From a bacterium (lineage in GTDB: Bacteria; UBP14; UBA6098; B30-G16), in assembly GCA_027007865.1 (NCBI GenBank), contig JALTEE010000091.1, positions 1-10,591 on the forward strand: a stretch of DNA of 10,591 bases, read 5' to 3'. The position numbers and the translations under genes are program-made. Below, one piece after another: positions 1 through 7,767 of this stretch. A model generated the notes under the pieces. The model searched no databases, was not told where the DNA came from, and worked only from the letters and a program-made list of their open reading frames with translations. The stretch's first letter is position 1. Every line of letters begins with the position of its first letter.

Positions 1-192
1 TATCTGTGCATAAAATAATCGGTTAAATGTGTAAAATTTAATAGAGTGAAAATATCTTTGTAAATTTTGGAAAGTCAAGAAAGCATTTTTGCCATTCTGG
101 ACTCTTTACCTACCATTGTATCCACTTTGAGATGATATTATTGAGTTGGTTTGGTGCTCGGTTCATCAATGGTGTGTGTATGTTATTGTTTG
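1..192. other. AT-rich non-coding stretch, no gene seen
   Basis: No open frame with a plausible ribosome binding site was found on either strand, and no tRNA, rRNA or known riboswitch fold was recognised. A stretch near 121-190 is rich in TTGG and GTGTG runs. It has no clear paired -35 and -10 boxes, so a promoter for the downstream structured leader is only assumed to lie here. The window edge may cut the end of an upstream gene or its 3' region, but nothing in the sequence shows that. Confidence 0.5.
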
Positions 193-228
193 GTGAGGGT
201 AGCAACCAGCCCTCGCAGCGGAAGCTGC
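193..228 (+). promoter_or_regulatory. Two abutting RNA hairpins in a leader region
   Basis: GAGGG at 195-199 pairs with CCCTC at 210-214. The very next base starts a second stem, GCAGC (215-219) with GCTGC (224-228), closed by a GGAA tetraloop of the GNRA class. With no base between them the two helices could stack coaxially, as is common in structured RNA leaders. A third, longer hairpin (234-291) follows six bases later. I do not recognise a known riboswitch or leader family. That this is RNA structure rather than a DNA repeat is inference. Confidence 0.4.
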
Positions 229-233
229 TATTT

Positions 234-291
234 CGGCGTTTTTTGAGTTAGATTTAGTTTGTAAAAAACAACAACTCAAAGGAGAACGCCG
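234..291 (+). promoter_or_regulatory. Long hairpin that sequesters the ribosome binding site of the 292 ORF
   Basis: CGGCGTT (234-240) pairs perfectly with AACGCCG (285-291), and TTTGAGTT (242-249) pairs with AACTCAAA (273-280). This gives 7 + 8 base pairs separated by an internal loop that holds GGAG (281-284), the Shine-Dalgarno of the ATG at 292. The apical loop is about 23 bases. The base of the stem touches the start codon, so the folded form should hide or frame the initiation site. This could give translational control, or the pairing could be a palindromic DNA repeat. The pairing itself is seen directly; regulation is inferred. Confidence 0.45.
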
Positions 292-618
292 ATGATAAAA
301 TACTACCCAACAGTTCCAAAGTCCAGCAATAAAATGCAGCAAGAAGACACATTACGCCGAAATGAATTTTACACAACAGAACATTTCACAAGCAGGGAAG
401 ATTTCATTGGTAAAAGCTTCTGCTATCAATTATATTTTAATTCGTTCAGAAAAAATCGATACAAAAACGAACAAACCCCTAATAATATATTGCAAAAAAT
501 TAACACAAATAGGCACAATCCAAGGGTCGCAGTGCTGCCGCCCATCATACTCGACCCACTCATTAAAAACTTTTTACCTGGATACCACGTGCGTAAAGCG
601 GACATTTTTATTTTATAA
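292..618 (+). CDS. Hypothetical protein, 108 residues, doubtful
   Basis: The frame starts at an ATG with a well-placed AAAGGAG seven bases upstream and ends at TAA. The product is rich in Asn, Lys, Phe and Tyr and almost lacks Ala in its first two thirds. That is unlike the Ala-, Glu- and Lys-rich proteins downstream, and the DNA is more AT-rich than its neighbours. No signal peptide, membrane segment or family motif was recognised. A second open frame (362-640) overlaps it in another register, so the stretch may be the frameshifted relic of an older gene. Its best support is the ribosome binding site inside the preceding hairpin. It could equally be non-coding. Confidence 0.3.
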   Translation: MIKYYPTVPKSSNKMQQEDTLRRNEFYTTEHFTSREDFIGKSFCYQLYFNSFRKNRYKNEQTPNNILQKINTNRHNPRVAVLPPIILDPLIKNFLPGYHVRKADIFIL

Positions 619-689
619 GGTGATAAAATTTACTTTCTAATCGAGAAAATTTCTATTTTATTGAGGCGTATTGAAATTTTTGCGGTTAT

Positions 690-694
690 GGAGG
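690..694 (+). promoter_or_regulatory. Shine-Dalgarno of the TPR lipoprotein gene
   Basis: GGAGG lies six bases before the ATG at 701 and decides the start. An in-frame TTG at 671 would add ten residues (MKFLRLWRIC) ahead of the signal peptide and has no ribosome binding site. Starting at 701 puts the positively charged n-region (QSKK) immediately before the hydrophobic stretch, as expected for a lipoprotein signal. Confidence 0.85.
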
Positions 695-700
695 ATTTGT

Positions 701-3700
701 ATGCAATCGAAAAAACTATATTTTTTAATAATCTTTTCGATACTGCTTTCGATTTTTTACGGCTGCGGGAAAAATCGTCTTGGAACTGTCGGTAAAAAAT
801 ATTCACTCGATTTATCGTTCGAACCTTCTCATTCCCCAAAGGACGAACTGTCCGACTACATTAAGAAATCACATAGCGGTAATGGCGAGGATATTTTCAA
901 TCTTGCGCTGTGCTATGCGAAAATCGGCAATTTTCATTCTGCGGACAGCGCATTTTTATCCGCCGTCGAAGCCGACCCGAACGATGTTGCGCTTTTGCTC
1001 GCCGTTGGAAAATATTTCGAAGAACATCGCAGAGCGCCGAACAGAGCAATCGAGATGTATCGCCGAGCAACAAAACTGATTACTCACCTCCAAGGAACCG
1101 CGTTTATTCGATGGGGAAATGTCCTTCTGCGCAAGAGCGATGTGAACGGCGCCGCTGAAATTTTTATAAAAGGCGCAGAAGTTGCCGACACGCTGACAGA
1201 AGAGTGGTTTCAAACGGCGGACAATTTTGGCGATATTTTAAACCGTCCCGATATTGCAAAAGAAATTATCGCGCAACTGCACAAGAACTTTTTGAAAAAT
1301 CCCCGCATATCGAAAAAGTTGCTCGATTTTGCGGACAATGAAAACGAGCGAGAGAAAATAATTTCGGATTTGGTGGAAATAGAACCGTTCTGCGATGAAA
1401 TTTGTGATGCTGCGAAAAAAAAGTTCGCCGATACCGACAGTACGGAACTCTTGAGCGCTGCGAATGACGCAGGGAAAGGCTCGGTCAATGCGCTTCTCGC
1501 AGGTATCGCATCGCTTGCGAAAGGGCATAAGAAAGCGGCATTAAAAAGCCTCGATAAATTCGCCGATACTCCACAGCGGAAAATTTTGCTCGCACGATAT
1601 TTAATGGGTAAAAATTTGTATGAATCTGCTTATCGACTTTGCGCTGTTGCGTATTCGCAGGCGGAGAATAACGAGCAAAAACTTCGTGCGCAAAAATTTG
1701 CGGGAATTGCGCTGTTGAAATGCGATAGTATCGGTCTCGGGCAGCCGATGCCAAGATTATTCGGCGGAAATGAACCCGATATTTTCGGCGGTGCGCTGTC
1801 TGTTCTAACGGACAAAGTCGATGTGAAAAATTTTGCCGATGCAATCGAAGATGCGGAGAACAGATTTTATGCGCAAAATCGAGGCGAAGAAATTTTAAAT
1901 AATCTGCTCGAAAAACATCCGAAAGATACTCTTGCAAAATCCATTTACAGTGAACTCGAAAAATTGTATGCGAGGCGGAAGAATTGTCATCAGCAAACGA
2001 TAATGCTGCAGAAAGAGTTAGAAGTGTCCACAGAGGATGAGAAATTTTATGTGCTGCGAAAAATGCTCGACATATACGGTTCGGATAAAAAGCGGTATAG
2101 TGAAGTTGCCGAACAAATTCTGCGCGAATACGGCTGCCGCGAAGAAATCGGAAGTATTTTAGGCGATATCGTCTGGCGGTATGGCAGATTATATGGCAGC
2201 AAGGACAAGGTTATTTCATTTTTATCGTCGATAGAGAATTATTGGGAGGAAGAGCCGTTTGCGTCGAGAGTTCCGCTAAAAAATATTCGCCTTTTGCGGC
2301 AGATGATTTTATACCGCCTCGACAAACGAGATAGATGCAGATATATAAACGACCGCATCGACAGCGACCCGTATTGGAACAAATGGGCGAACTATCTCGA
2401 CGATTGCGCATCGTCCAGCGAAATTCTCGCCCTCGCCGATAAATATCCGTTTCAACAAAAGTATTTGCATATTTTTCTGCGCCGCTCGACAAAATATAAT
2501 ACTCTTCTCGATTATGCCGATGCGGTGATGGATTCAATCTCATTTCGTCGGAATAGTTCGAATTTTAGTCTGCTATTTCGTGCGGCGGAGGCGCAGTATT
2601 GGGCATCGCACTTTGAAAATGCGCTGCCGCTCTATGAAAAATTGCTGCAAATGCGACCCGACTGGACATATCTTGTCGAGCGCACAGGAGAACTCGCCCG
2701 TTCGATGAACGATGCGACCACCGCTGTGAAATGCTTTTCGTATCTGATTATAATTCATCCGGAGAATGATGAGTGGCTCACGCGTTTAGGCGACATTTGC
2801 GAACAGAGCGGCATTTCCGCAGATTCTATCTGGGCGCTGAAAATTTATGATAACCCGCTCGAAAAAACAGCGTGGGGAGACCTCGCCGCTGTTCATTGGG
2901 ATTATTTACGATATGGTGATGGCGAACGGACGATTAAAGATGCTCGAAAATTCTTCAACAACGAGAAACTTTTCGCAGCGGAACTCGGTGCGCTCTATGA
3001 TTGGCAGAAACGAAACGATGATGCTTTCGACGAATATATTCTCGCCCTCGAAACCGCAGACAGATGGGATGCTGAAAAAATATCCGATTATATCGAACGA
3101 TTGTTCAAGCACACAAAAAATCCCAAAAAATATCGCAAGAAGTTCGAGGATAGGATAACGGCATCGCTTGCATCACCGACGGTGCTCGATGTCTATGCTC
3201 GAAAAGTTCTCGACTATGGCGATACATCGGCGGTTCTGGAAAAATTGAGCGAACTTGCGCAGAGCGGGAAAAATGAGGATGTGCTCGAAACCGTTGTGCA
3301 AATAGCGCGGGAACTCGGGAAATACGAAATCGCGGCGAATGCCTACCAGCGCGCATTCGCAATGTCGAAAAAGGTGCAATATCTCATATCTGCTGCTGAA
3401 ATTATGGAGGATAATAAAAAAATATCTCGTGCAGAAGGATTATGGAAGAAAAGCGCCGAATACGATAATAATTATCTCGCCGATTACGGGAATTTTTTAC
3501 TGCGTAATAAGAAATTTTCGTCTGCTGAAAATGTATTTTCAAAATTGGTAGAGAGCGATTCTCTCGATGCGCATTCCATATCTAATCTTGCGAAATCGTT
3601 GCTTGGACAAAATCGCAATAAAAAGGCTCGCAAAATTTTGACGAATAAAATCGAGATGTTAAAGAAAGTCGCAGAAACGAGCGGTAGGAATTACGATTTT

Positions 3701-6106
3701 GAGATAAAACTTTTACGCGCAGCACTTGCGGAAACACATCGAGGGGACGAACCTAATTCAGCGCTTGCCGCTTACGAAAGATTGTTGAATAAGTATCCTC
3801 TCGATATGCAAATTCTTCGCAAAATCTGGATATTCGCTGCTGAAAAGGAACTCGCTCCGAAATTGATAAAATATTATGAGGGTGTCGCGCAGGAGGCCCT
3901 GAAAAATTATCGTTGGGATATGGTGCTTTATTATTTGAACGAGTGGGAGCATAATGGAGGAGCAGCGCGAAAATATCTTACCAAAGCGTGCGATAACGAG
4001 CCGCAGATGGCGTCGCTATGGAGGATGCGATTTCGTGCTTCATTTGCGCGAGGAGATTTTGCAGATGCGAAATATGCAATCGACAATTTGAAAAAACTCA
4101 ATGCAGCAAGCGAAAAAAATCTCGTCGATTTCTACCTCGCCACAGGGCAAATAGATAGTGCGGTTTATATATTATCGGAGCCGACGCGGCGAAATGCCCG
4201 TTCCGCATACTCGTTCTATGATGTGGCGCAAAAACTCTTCGAGCGCGGACTGTTCGACTATGCACGGCAATATATTCAGCAGGCTAAAAATTTTGGACGG
4301 AATGGGAATTTTAAGTCATACGAACTCCTTGCAAAACTTTCCGAAATTCGCAAGGAACCGCAGATGGCGGTGAACCACCTTTCCGATGGACTTTCCGCTG
4401 CCGACGCGCAAGAAATAAACTGGCGCGCAAGCGATTTTAACGGCAAAATCGCCCGATTGCTGACGAGATGGCACTATATCGAAAATGCAATCGGCAATGT
4501 GAAATCGAAATCTTCCCAAAGCCGATATGCGCAGGAACTTTTGAAAAAACTATATCGCGATGGCGGAGATGTCGTCGATTATGCGAAAATGATTTCGAGC
4601 ACGAATTCGCAAAAGGCAGTGGAACTGCTCGCACGAGCGGGAGAATACGACGCACTCTCGAATTTGTGCGCTGTTGAAAATTTGAATTATTTTTCAAATA
4701 CAAAAGATGTGGATTTTGAAGAATTTTCGCACTGTGCACGGGCGCAATGGGAAATCGGGAATAAAAAGCGCGCTGTCCGACTGTTAAAATCTGCGCCGGA
4801 GATAAATCCGAAAAATCCATATCTATATCTTACCGTTGCGCAGACATTTGCCGCAATCGCCGATTTCGACAATGCACAGCGTTTCATCAAACTTGCATCG
4901 TCGATGAAAAAATATCCCGATGCGCGCTTCCAAAAAGCACTCGTGAAAGTCTTTATTGCAAAAGGAGATACGGCGTCCGCTGTTGCGCAGTTGGCTGAAC
5001 TGCCGAAGGATGAAAAAGATAATCCGAAATTATGGCGGATAAAAGTCCTGCTCGAAATCGGGCGCAGAGAACAGGCAAAAAAATTGCTGAACATCAGGAT
5101 AGAAAATGCGATTGCAAAAGTGAAGCAGAAATATTATTATTGGGATAATGAGGGCGAGGACGATTTTCTTTCCGCGAACGAACTGTGGGATGTTCTCGCA
5201 CAAAAATATCGAAGGCTTGCGCTTGCCACAGATGATAGTTGGGACAGAAATCACTACGAAATTCTCGCTGCGAAATATTTTCTCCATATCGACCCGAACG
5301 GAGCGCTGGAAATGGCGAAAGCGATATTGAGGAAAGATAGTTCGAACGCCGAGGCGATAAAAATTTATACTGCTGCGCTTGCGAAGATTAAAAAACCGCT
5401 CGACGCCGCAAAATTTTTGGAAAAATCCGATATTTCTCGTGCTATGTTGAATGAACAACTGGCGAAACTCTATTACGATGGCGGCGATACTGTTTCGGGC
5501 GACGAGTTATTGCTGTCCGCAGTCGAGCAGAGTGCAGATGAGAAACAACTTTCGAGCGCGCTCGATATTTTGCTCGAACACGGGCGATATGAGTTGGCGA
5601 GACAAATCGGAGAGACCGCATATAAACTATGGTGCGGATATCCAGAGATATGGCTGTATTGCGGCGAAGCGCTATACAGAACGGGCAGCAAAAAGCGGGG
5701 TTTGAATTTAATAGAGAAGGCGGCATTCCAGCGATACGATGTCTCGGCATCGGATATGGCGCTCGAACATTGGGCGAAAATCGCTGCGGGAAATAACACC
5801 GCGCAAAAGACGATAGGCGATGCAAGAGCGAGGTTATCGGAAAGCGGCATCGCTCCTCACAGAAAATTTGCGCTGATGAAACTCGTTGCGCTCGTCTTCA
5901 AGGAACTCGACAAAAAAAGCGATGCTGTATCCGCTGCGAAAAATTTGGCGAAAAAATTTCCGATGGAGCAGGATGGATACGAATTTTATGCGCAAATTTT
6001 GCGCTGGGCGGGACAGGAAAATAGCGCACAAAAAATCGACGATTACATAGAGAGCCATTTTCAAACGAGCGAAAATTATGGATACGAATGGGATGATGAA
6101 CGATGA
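701..6106 (+). CDS. Giant tetratricopeptide-repeat lipoprotein, 1801 residues
   Basis: The protein opens with a lipoprotein signal peptide: a short basic n-region (K4, K5), a hydrophobic core (about residues 6-20) and Cys22 in the context FYGC. The usual Leu at -3 is replaced by Phe, so the lipobox is loose. The mature protein is therefore probably lipid-anchored on the periplasmic side or in the outer membrane. The rest is almost wholly helical repeats of the TPR type. Clear examples are near residues 57-95 (ALCYAKIGNFHSADSAFLSA), 619-720, 1169-1240 and 1340-1450 (ARAQWEIGNKKRAVRLLKSA). They show the A-x-x-G/A small-residue pattern and end in Asp/Asn-Pro caps. No catalytic domain was recognised. 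Such solenoids act as protein-binding scaffolds; the partner is unknown here. The frame is intact over 5.4 kb, which argues for selection. Distant similarity to secretion, gliding or exopolysaccharide TPR proteins is possible but unproven. Confidence 0.9.
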   Translation: MQSKKLYFLIIFSILLSIFYGCGKNRLGTVGKKYSLDLSFEPSHSPKDELSDYIKKSHSGNGEDIFNLALCYAKIGNFHSADSAFLSAVEADPNDVALLLAVGKYFEEHRRAPNRAIEMYRRATKLITHLQGTAFIRWGNVLLRKSDVNGAAEIFIKGAEVADTLTEEWFQTADNFGDILNRPDIAKEIIAQLHKNFLKNPRISKKLLDFADNENEREKIISDLVEIEPFCDEICDAAKKKFADTDSTELLSAANDAGKGSVNALLAGIASLAKGHKKAALKSLDKFADTPQRKILLARYLMGKNLYESAYRLCAVAYSQAENNEQKLRAQKFAGIALLKCDSIGLGQPMPRLFGGNEPDIFGGALSVLTDKVDVKNFADAIEDAENRFYAQNRGEEILNNLLEKHPKDTLAKSIYSELEKLYARRKNCHQQTIMLQKELEVSTEDEKFYVLRKMLDIYGSDKKRYSEVAEQILREYGCREEIGSILGDIVWRYGRLYGSKDKVISFLSSIENYWEEEPFASRVPLKNIRLLRQMILYRLDKRDRCRYINDRIDSDPYWNKWANYLDDCASSSEILALADKYPFQQKYLHIFLRRSTKYNTLLDYADAVMDSISFRRNSSNFSLLFRAAEAQYWASHFENALPLYEKLLQMRPDWTYLVERTGELARSMNDATTAVKCFSYLIIIHPENDEWLTRLGDICEQSGISADSIWALKIYDNPLEKTAWGDLAAVHWDYLRYGDGERTIKDARKFFNNEKLFAAELGALYDWQKRNDDAFDEYILALETADRWDAEKISDYIERLFKHTKNPKKYRKKFEDRITASLASPTVLDVYARKVLDYGDTSAVLEKLSELAQSGKNEDVLETVVQIARELGKYEIAANAYQRAFAMSKKVQYLISAAEIMEDNKKISRAEGLWKKSAEYDNNYLADYGNFLLRNKKFSSAENVFSKLVESDSLDAHSISNLAKSLLGQNRNKKARKILTNKIEMLKKVAETSGRNYDFEIKLLRAALAETHRGDEPNSALAAYERLLNKYPLDMQILRKIWIFAAEKELAPKLIKYYEGVAQEALKNYRWDMVLYYLNEWEHNGGAARKYLTKACDNEPQMASLWRMRFRASFARGDFADAKYAIDNLKKLNAASEKNLVDFYLATGQIDSAVYILSEPTRRNARSAYSFYDVAQKLFERGLFDYARQYIQQAKNFGRNGNFKSYELLAKLSEIRKEPQMAVNHLSDGLSAADAQEINWRASDFNGKIARLLTRWHYIENAIGNVKSKSSQSRYAQELLKKLYRDGGDVVDYAKMISSTNSQKAVELLARAGEYDALSNLCAVENLNYFSNTKDVDFEEFSHCARAQWEIGNKKRAVRLLKSAPEINPKNPYLYLTVAQTFAAIADFDNAQRFIKLASSMKKYPDARFQKALVKVFIAKGDTASAVAQLAELPKDEKDNPKLWRIKVLLEIGRREQAKKLLNIRIENAIAKVKQKYYYWDNEGEDDFLSANELWDVLAQKYRRLALATDDSWDRNHYEILAAKYFLHIDPNGALEMAKAILRKDSSNAEAIKIYTAALAKIKKPLDAAKFLEKSDISRAMLNEQLAKLYYDGGDTVSGDELLLSAVEQSADEKQLSSALDILLEHGRYELARQIGETAYKLWCGYPEIWLYCGEALYRTGSKKRGLNLIEKAAFQRYDVSASDMALEHWAKIAAGNNTAQKTIGDARARLSESGIAPHRKFALMKLVALVFKELDKKSDAVSAAKNLAKKFPMEQDGYEFYAQILRWAGQENSAQKIDDYIESHFQTSENYGYEWDDER

Positions 6107-6162
6107 GCGTGATGACGGAGGGCGGGCAACAATTGGTGAAACGGATTGTATATTTGAAATAG
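6103..6162 (+). other. 19-codon ORF overlapping the lipoprotein stop (ATGA)
   Basis: The stop codon of the lipoprotein gene overlaps an ATG in the arrangement ATGA, a classic translational-coupling layout. The new frame (MSVMTEGG...) runs 19 codons and stops with TAG, and the palindromic element starts at the next base. It may be the truncated head of a lost downstream operon gene, or chance. No ribosome binding site of its own was identified, and no family can be assigned to so short a peptide. Confidence 0.15.
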
Positions 6163-6318
6163 AATTCGAGGGACCATCGGAGGAGCGATATCGGAGAGCA
6201 ACGAAGCGTGAAAAACAATCCCTTCTGGATTTCCAATCGAGTTGGAAATGACAGGCGTTCCGCTTGACCATCCACGCTTCGCCGTGCCTCGAAATCGCTC
6301 TTTGTGGTCGCTCGAATT
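6163..6318. repeat. Composite palindromic intergenic element
   Basis: A 48-base left arm (6163-6210) is an imperfect reverse complement of a 46-base right arm (6273-6318). Matching blocks from the outside in are AATTCGAG with CTCGAATT, GACCA with TGGTC, GAGCGAT with ATCGCTC, and CGAAGCGTG with CACGCTTCG. Mismatches are mostly in the middle of the arms. The 62-base centre carries a further hairpin (6229-6249). The whole could fold into one long branched hairpin. It encodes no protein in any convincing frame. Its size and symmetry suggest a REP/BIME-like or MITE-like dispersed repeat; copies elsewhere in the genome cannot be seen from this window. Confidence 0.7.
6229..6249. repeat. Hairpin at the centre of the palindromic element
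   Basis: ATTTCCAA (6229-6236) pairs with TTGGAAAT (6242-6249) around a five-base loop. The surrounding CTGGATTTCC...GGAAATGACAG resembles, from memory, the intergenic repeats of the CTGGATTCCCG...CGGGAATGACAG type found in many bacterial genomes, with the stem drifted to a more AT-rich version. That resemblance is recollection, not a search. Confidence 0.6.
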
Positions 6319-6422
6319 ATCGAGACCCTAATAACTTTGCTTGCTCTGGCGGGAGAAATCCATAAGGCTGGGTGGATGTGAATATATACGATTTGCGAGA
6401 GAATCTTGTAGATAAGTTGTAA

Positions 6423-6428
6423 TATAAT
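6423..6428 (+). promoter_or_regulatory. Candidate -10 box for the yjbQ-family gene
   Basis: A perfect TATAAT sits 38 bases before the start codon at 6467, a reasonable distance for a short leader. No good -35 box lies 16-18 bases upstream: TTGCGA (6393-6398) is too far and TTGTAG (6406-6411) too near. The call therefore rests on the -10 box alone in an AT-rich stretch. Confidence 0.25.
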
Positions 6429-6466
6429 GCAGGAGACAATAATTTAATATTTACAGAGGTGCTTTT

Positions 6467-6880
6467 ATGAAGAGCCACACAGAATATCTATGGTTCAATA
6501 CACATAAACGGCGCGAATTTGTGAACATCACCGATACAGTGGAGCGTATGGTTCGCTCGTCGGAAATAAAAGAAGGATTTTGTCTCGTTTCGGCGATGCA
6601 CATCACGGCGGGAGTTTTTGTCAACGACGAGGAAAACGGTTTGAAGAGCGATATTTTTGAAATGCTGGAAAATCTTGCGCCATATCGAAAGGATTATAAA
6701 CATCATCTCACTGGCGAAGACAACGGCGATGCGCATTTGAAATCGCTTCTCGTGCATCATCAAGTTGTTCTGCCGATTACCGATGGCAAACTCGATTTAG
6801 GTCCGTGGCAGCAGGTCTTTTACGCCGAATTCGACGGGCAGCGCAGAAAAAGAGTTATCGTGAAGATTATTGGCGAGTAA
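6467..6880 (+). CDS. yjbQ: YjbQ/UPF0047 family protein (secondary thiamine-phosphate synthase type)
   Basis: The 137-residue product is full length for the family. It has the N-terminal [15 protein letters not shown] strand, the MHITAG segment (residues 44-49) with a conserved His, the signature [13 protein letters not shown] (83-95) with His90, and the C-terminal block LGPWQQVF...EFDG...[10 protein letters not shown] (111-137). Members form compact trimers with His-rich putative active sites. Weak thiamine-phosphate synthase activity has been reported for YjbQ of E. coli, but the physiological role of the family is unsettled. The start is supported by AGAGGTG five bases upstream of the ATG. 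It is followed by a terminator, so it probably forms its own transcript. No thiamine genes are nearby, so context does not support a thiamine role. Confidence 0.93.
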   Translation: MKSHTEYLWFNTHKRREFVNITDTVERMVRSSEIKEGFCLVSAMHITAGVFVNDEENGLKSDIFEMLENLAPYRKDYKHHLTGEDNGDAHLKSLLVHHQVVLPITDGKLDLGPWQQVFYAEFDGQRRKRVIVKIIGE

Positions 6881-6930
6881 ATATTTTTCCGATTAATATT
6901 CTGTTGTTCGATTATAAATACTGCATATCA

Positions 6931-6957
6931 CAAAATCGGTTGCGGTTTTGATTTTTA
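6931..6957 (+). terminator. Probable Rho-independent terminator after yjbQ
   Basis: CAAAATCG (6931-6938) pairs with CGGTTTTG (6943-6950), eight pairs including one T-G wobble, around the four-base loop GTTG. It is followed by ATTTTTAT, giving a five-T run. The stem is AT-rich and so only moderately stable, but stem, tight loop, T-run and position 50 bases after the stop codon agree with a terminator separating yjbQ from yebC. Confidence 0.55.
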
Positions 6958-6993
6958 TCGAGTAAACTTATTTTGACAATTGAAAAAAATTAT

Positions 6994-7000
6994 AGGGAGG
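6994..7000 (+). promoter_or_regulatory. Shine-Dalgarno of yebC
   Basis: AGGGAGG lies six bases before the ATG at 7007 and selects that start over an in-frame TTG at 6980. The TTG would add nine residues before the universally conserved MSGHSKW N-terminus and would place the ribosome binding site inside the gene. Confidence 0.9.
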
Positions 7001-7006
7001 TATTCG

Positions 7007-7753
7007 ATGAGTGGACATTCGAAGTGGGCGTCTATTAAGCACAAAAAGGCTGCAACAGATGCCAAGCGCGGTAAGTTGTTCACGAAGTTGATAAAGGAAA
7101 TCACGGTTGCGGCACGCGCCGGCGGCGGCGACCCAGACAGCAATGCACGGCTGCGAACTGCTATCGCCGCTGCAAAAGCAGGAAATATGCCCGCGGATAA
7201 CATCGAGCGCGCTATAAAAAAAGGAACAGGCGAATTACCCGGCGTTTCTTACGAGGAAATTACTTATGAAGGATATGGACCCGGTGGTGTTGCAATCATA
7301 GTCGAAACGATGACTGATAATAAAAAACGAACCGTCGCAGAAATTAGAAATATTATTTCAAAACTCGGCGGGAATTTAGGCGAAACGGGGTGCGTATCGT
7401 GGATGTTCAGCAAGGTTGGGCTTATTCTCATTCCCGCTGATGGAACGGATGAAGATAAACTTATGGAAGCATCTCTCGAAGCGGGTGCAGACGACATCAA
7501 GCAGGATGGCGATTTCTTCGAGGTATATACAGGAACAAGCAACCTGTTCGATGTGCGCGAAAAATTGCTCGAAGCGGGATTTAACATCGAATCCGCTGAA
7601 ATTACCGCAGTTCCACAGAGCACCGTTTCCGTTGCGGGGAAAGATGCACAGAAATTGCTAAAACTGCTTTCCGCACTCGAAGACCACGACGATGTCCAGA
7701 AAGTATATTCTAATATGGATATTTCGGACGATGTGATGGTGGAAATGGAATAG
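7007..7753 (+). CDS. yebC: YebC/PmpR family protein
   Basis: The 248-residue product starts with the family hallmark [14 protein letters not shown]. It continues through the [14 protein letters not shown] helix, the [26 protein letters not shown] segment (about 50-76) and the [14 protein letters not shown] core strand (about 88-101). It then shows the [14 protein letters not shown] motif (about 123-136) and ends at the expected length. All three family domains are present, with no gap or frameshift. YebC proteins are cytoplasmic. They were first described as DNA-binding regulators (PmpR) and more recently linked to relief of ribosome stalling at proline-rich stretches; the mitochondrial relative is TACO1. 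The usual ruvC/ruvA neighbours are absent here. Upstream lies a terminator and downstream a structured repeat, so it is probably monocistronic. Confidence 0.97.
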   Translation: MSGHSKWASIKHKKAATDAKRGKLFTKLIKEITVAARAGGGDPDSNARLRTAIAAAKAGNMPADNIERAIKKGTGELPGVSYEEITYEGYGPGGVAIIVETMTDNKKRTVAEIRNIISKLGGNLGETGCVSWMFSKVGLILIPADGTDEDKLMEASLEAGADDIKQDGDFFEVYTGTSNLFDVREKLLEAGFNIESAEITAVPQSTVSVAGKDAQKLLKLLSALEDHDDVQKVYSNMDISDDVMVEME

Positions 7754-7767
7754 GAGAAAATAACATC

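Larger units (their letters stand above)
6881..7006 (+). other. Intergenic gap between yjbQ and yebC
   Basis: This AT-rich spacer contains the terminator hairpin described separately and the yebC ribosome binding site. A TTGACA at 6973-6978 has no -10 box at a proper distance before the start codon. The promoter for yebC is therefore not identified. Confidence 0.4.

Noticed and set aside
362..640. 92-residue frame overlapping the 292 ORF
   Set aside because: It has no ribosome binding site and no recognisable family; listed only as a sign that the stretch may be decayed.
671..700. TTG at 671 as start of the lipoprotein gene
   Set aside because: No Shine-Dalgarno precedes it and it would add ten residues before the signal peptide; the ATG at 701 has GGAGG six bases upstream.
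4437..6275. Several long open frames on the - strand (for example 4437-4820, 5030-5458, 5834-6271)
   Set aside because: They lie antisense inside or overlapping the intact lipoprotein gene, are rich in Arg, Ser and Phe as expected for shadows of its codon usage, and show no family motif.
6319..6466. Thiamine (TPP) riboswitch before the yjbQ-family gene
   Set aside because: Looked for because of the reported thiamine link; the conserved CUGAGA and ACCUGA-type boxes are not present.
6973..6978. TTGACA as a -35 box for yebC
   Set aside because: A -10 box at 16-18 bases would fall on the Shine-Dalgarno and start codon, and nothing resembling TATAAT is there.
6980..7006. TTG at 6980 as start of yebC
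   Set aside because: The family begins with MSGHSKW, encoded from 7007, which has AGGGAGG at the correct distance.
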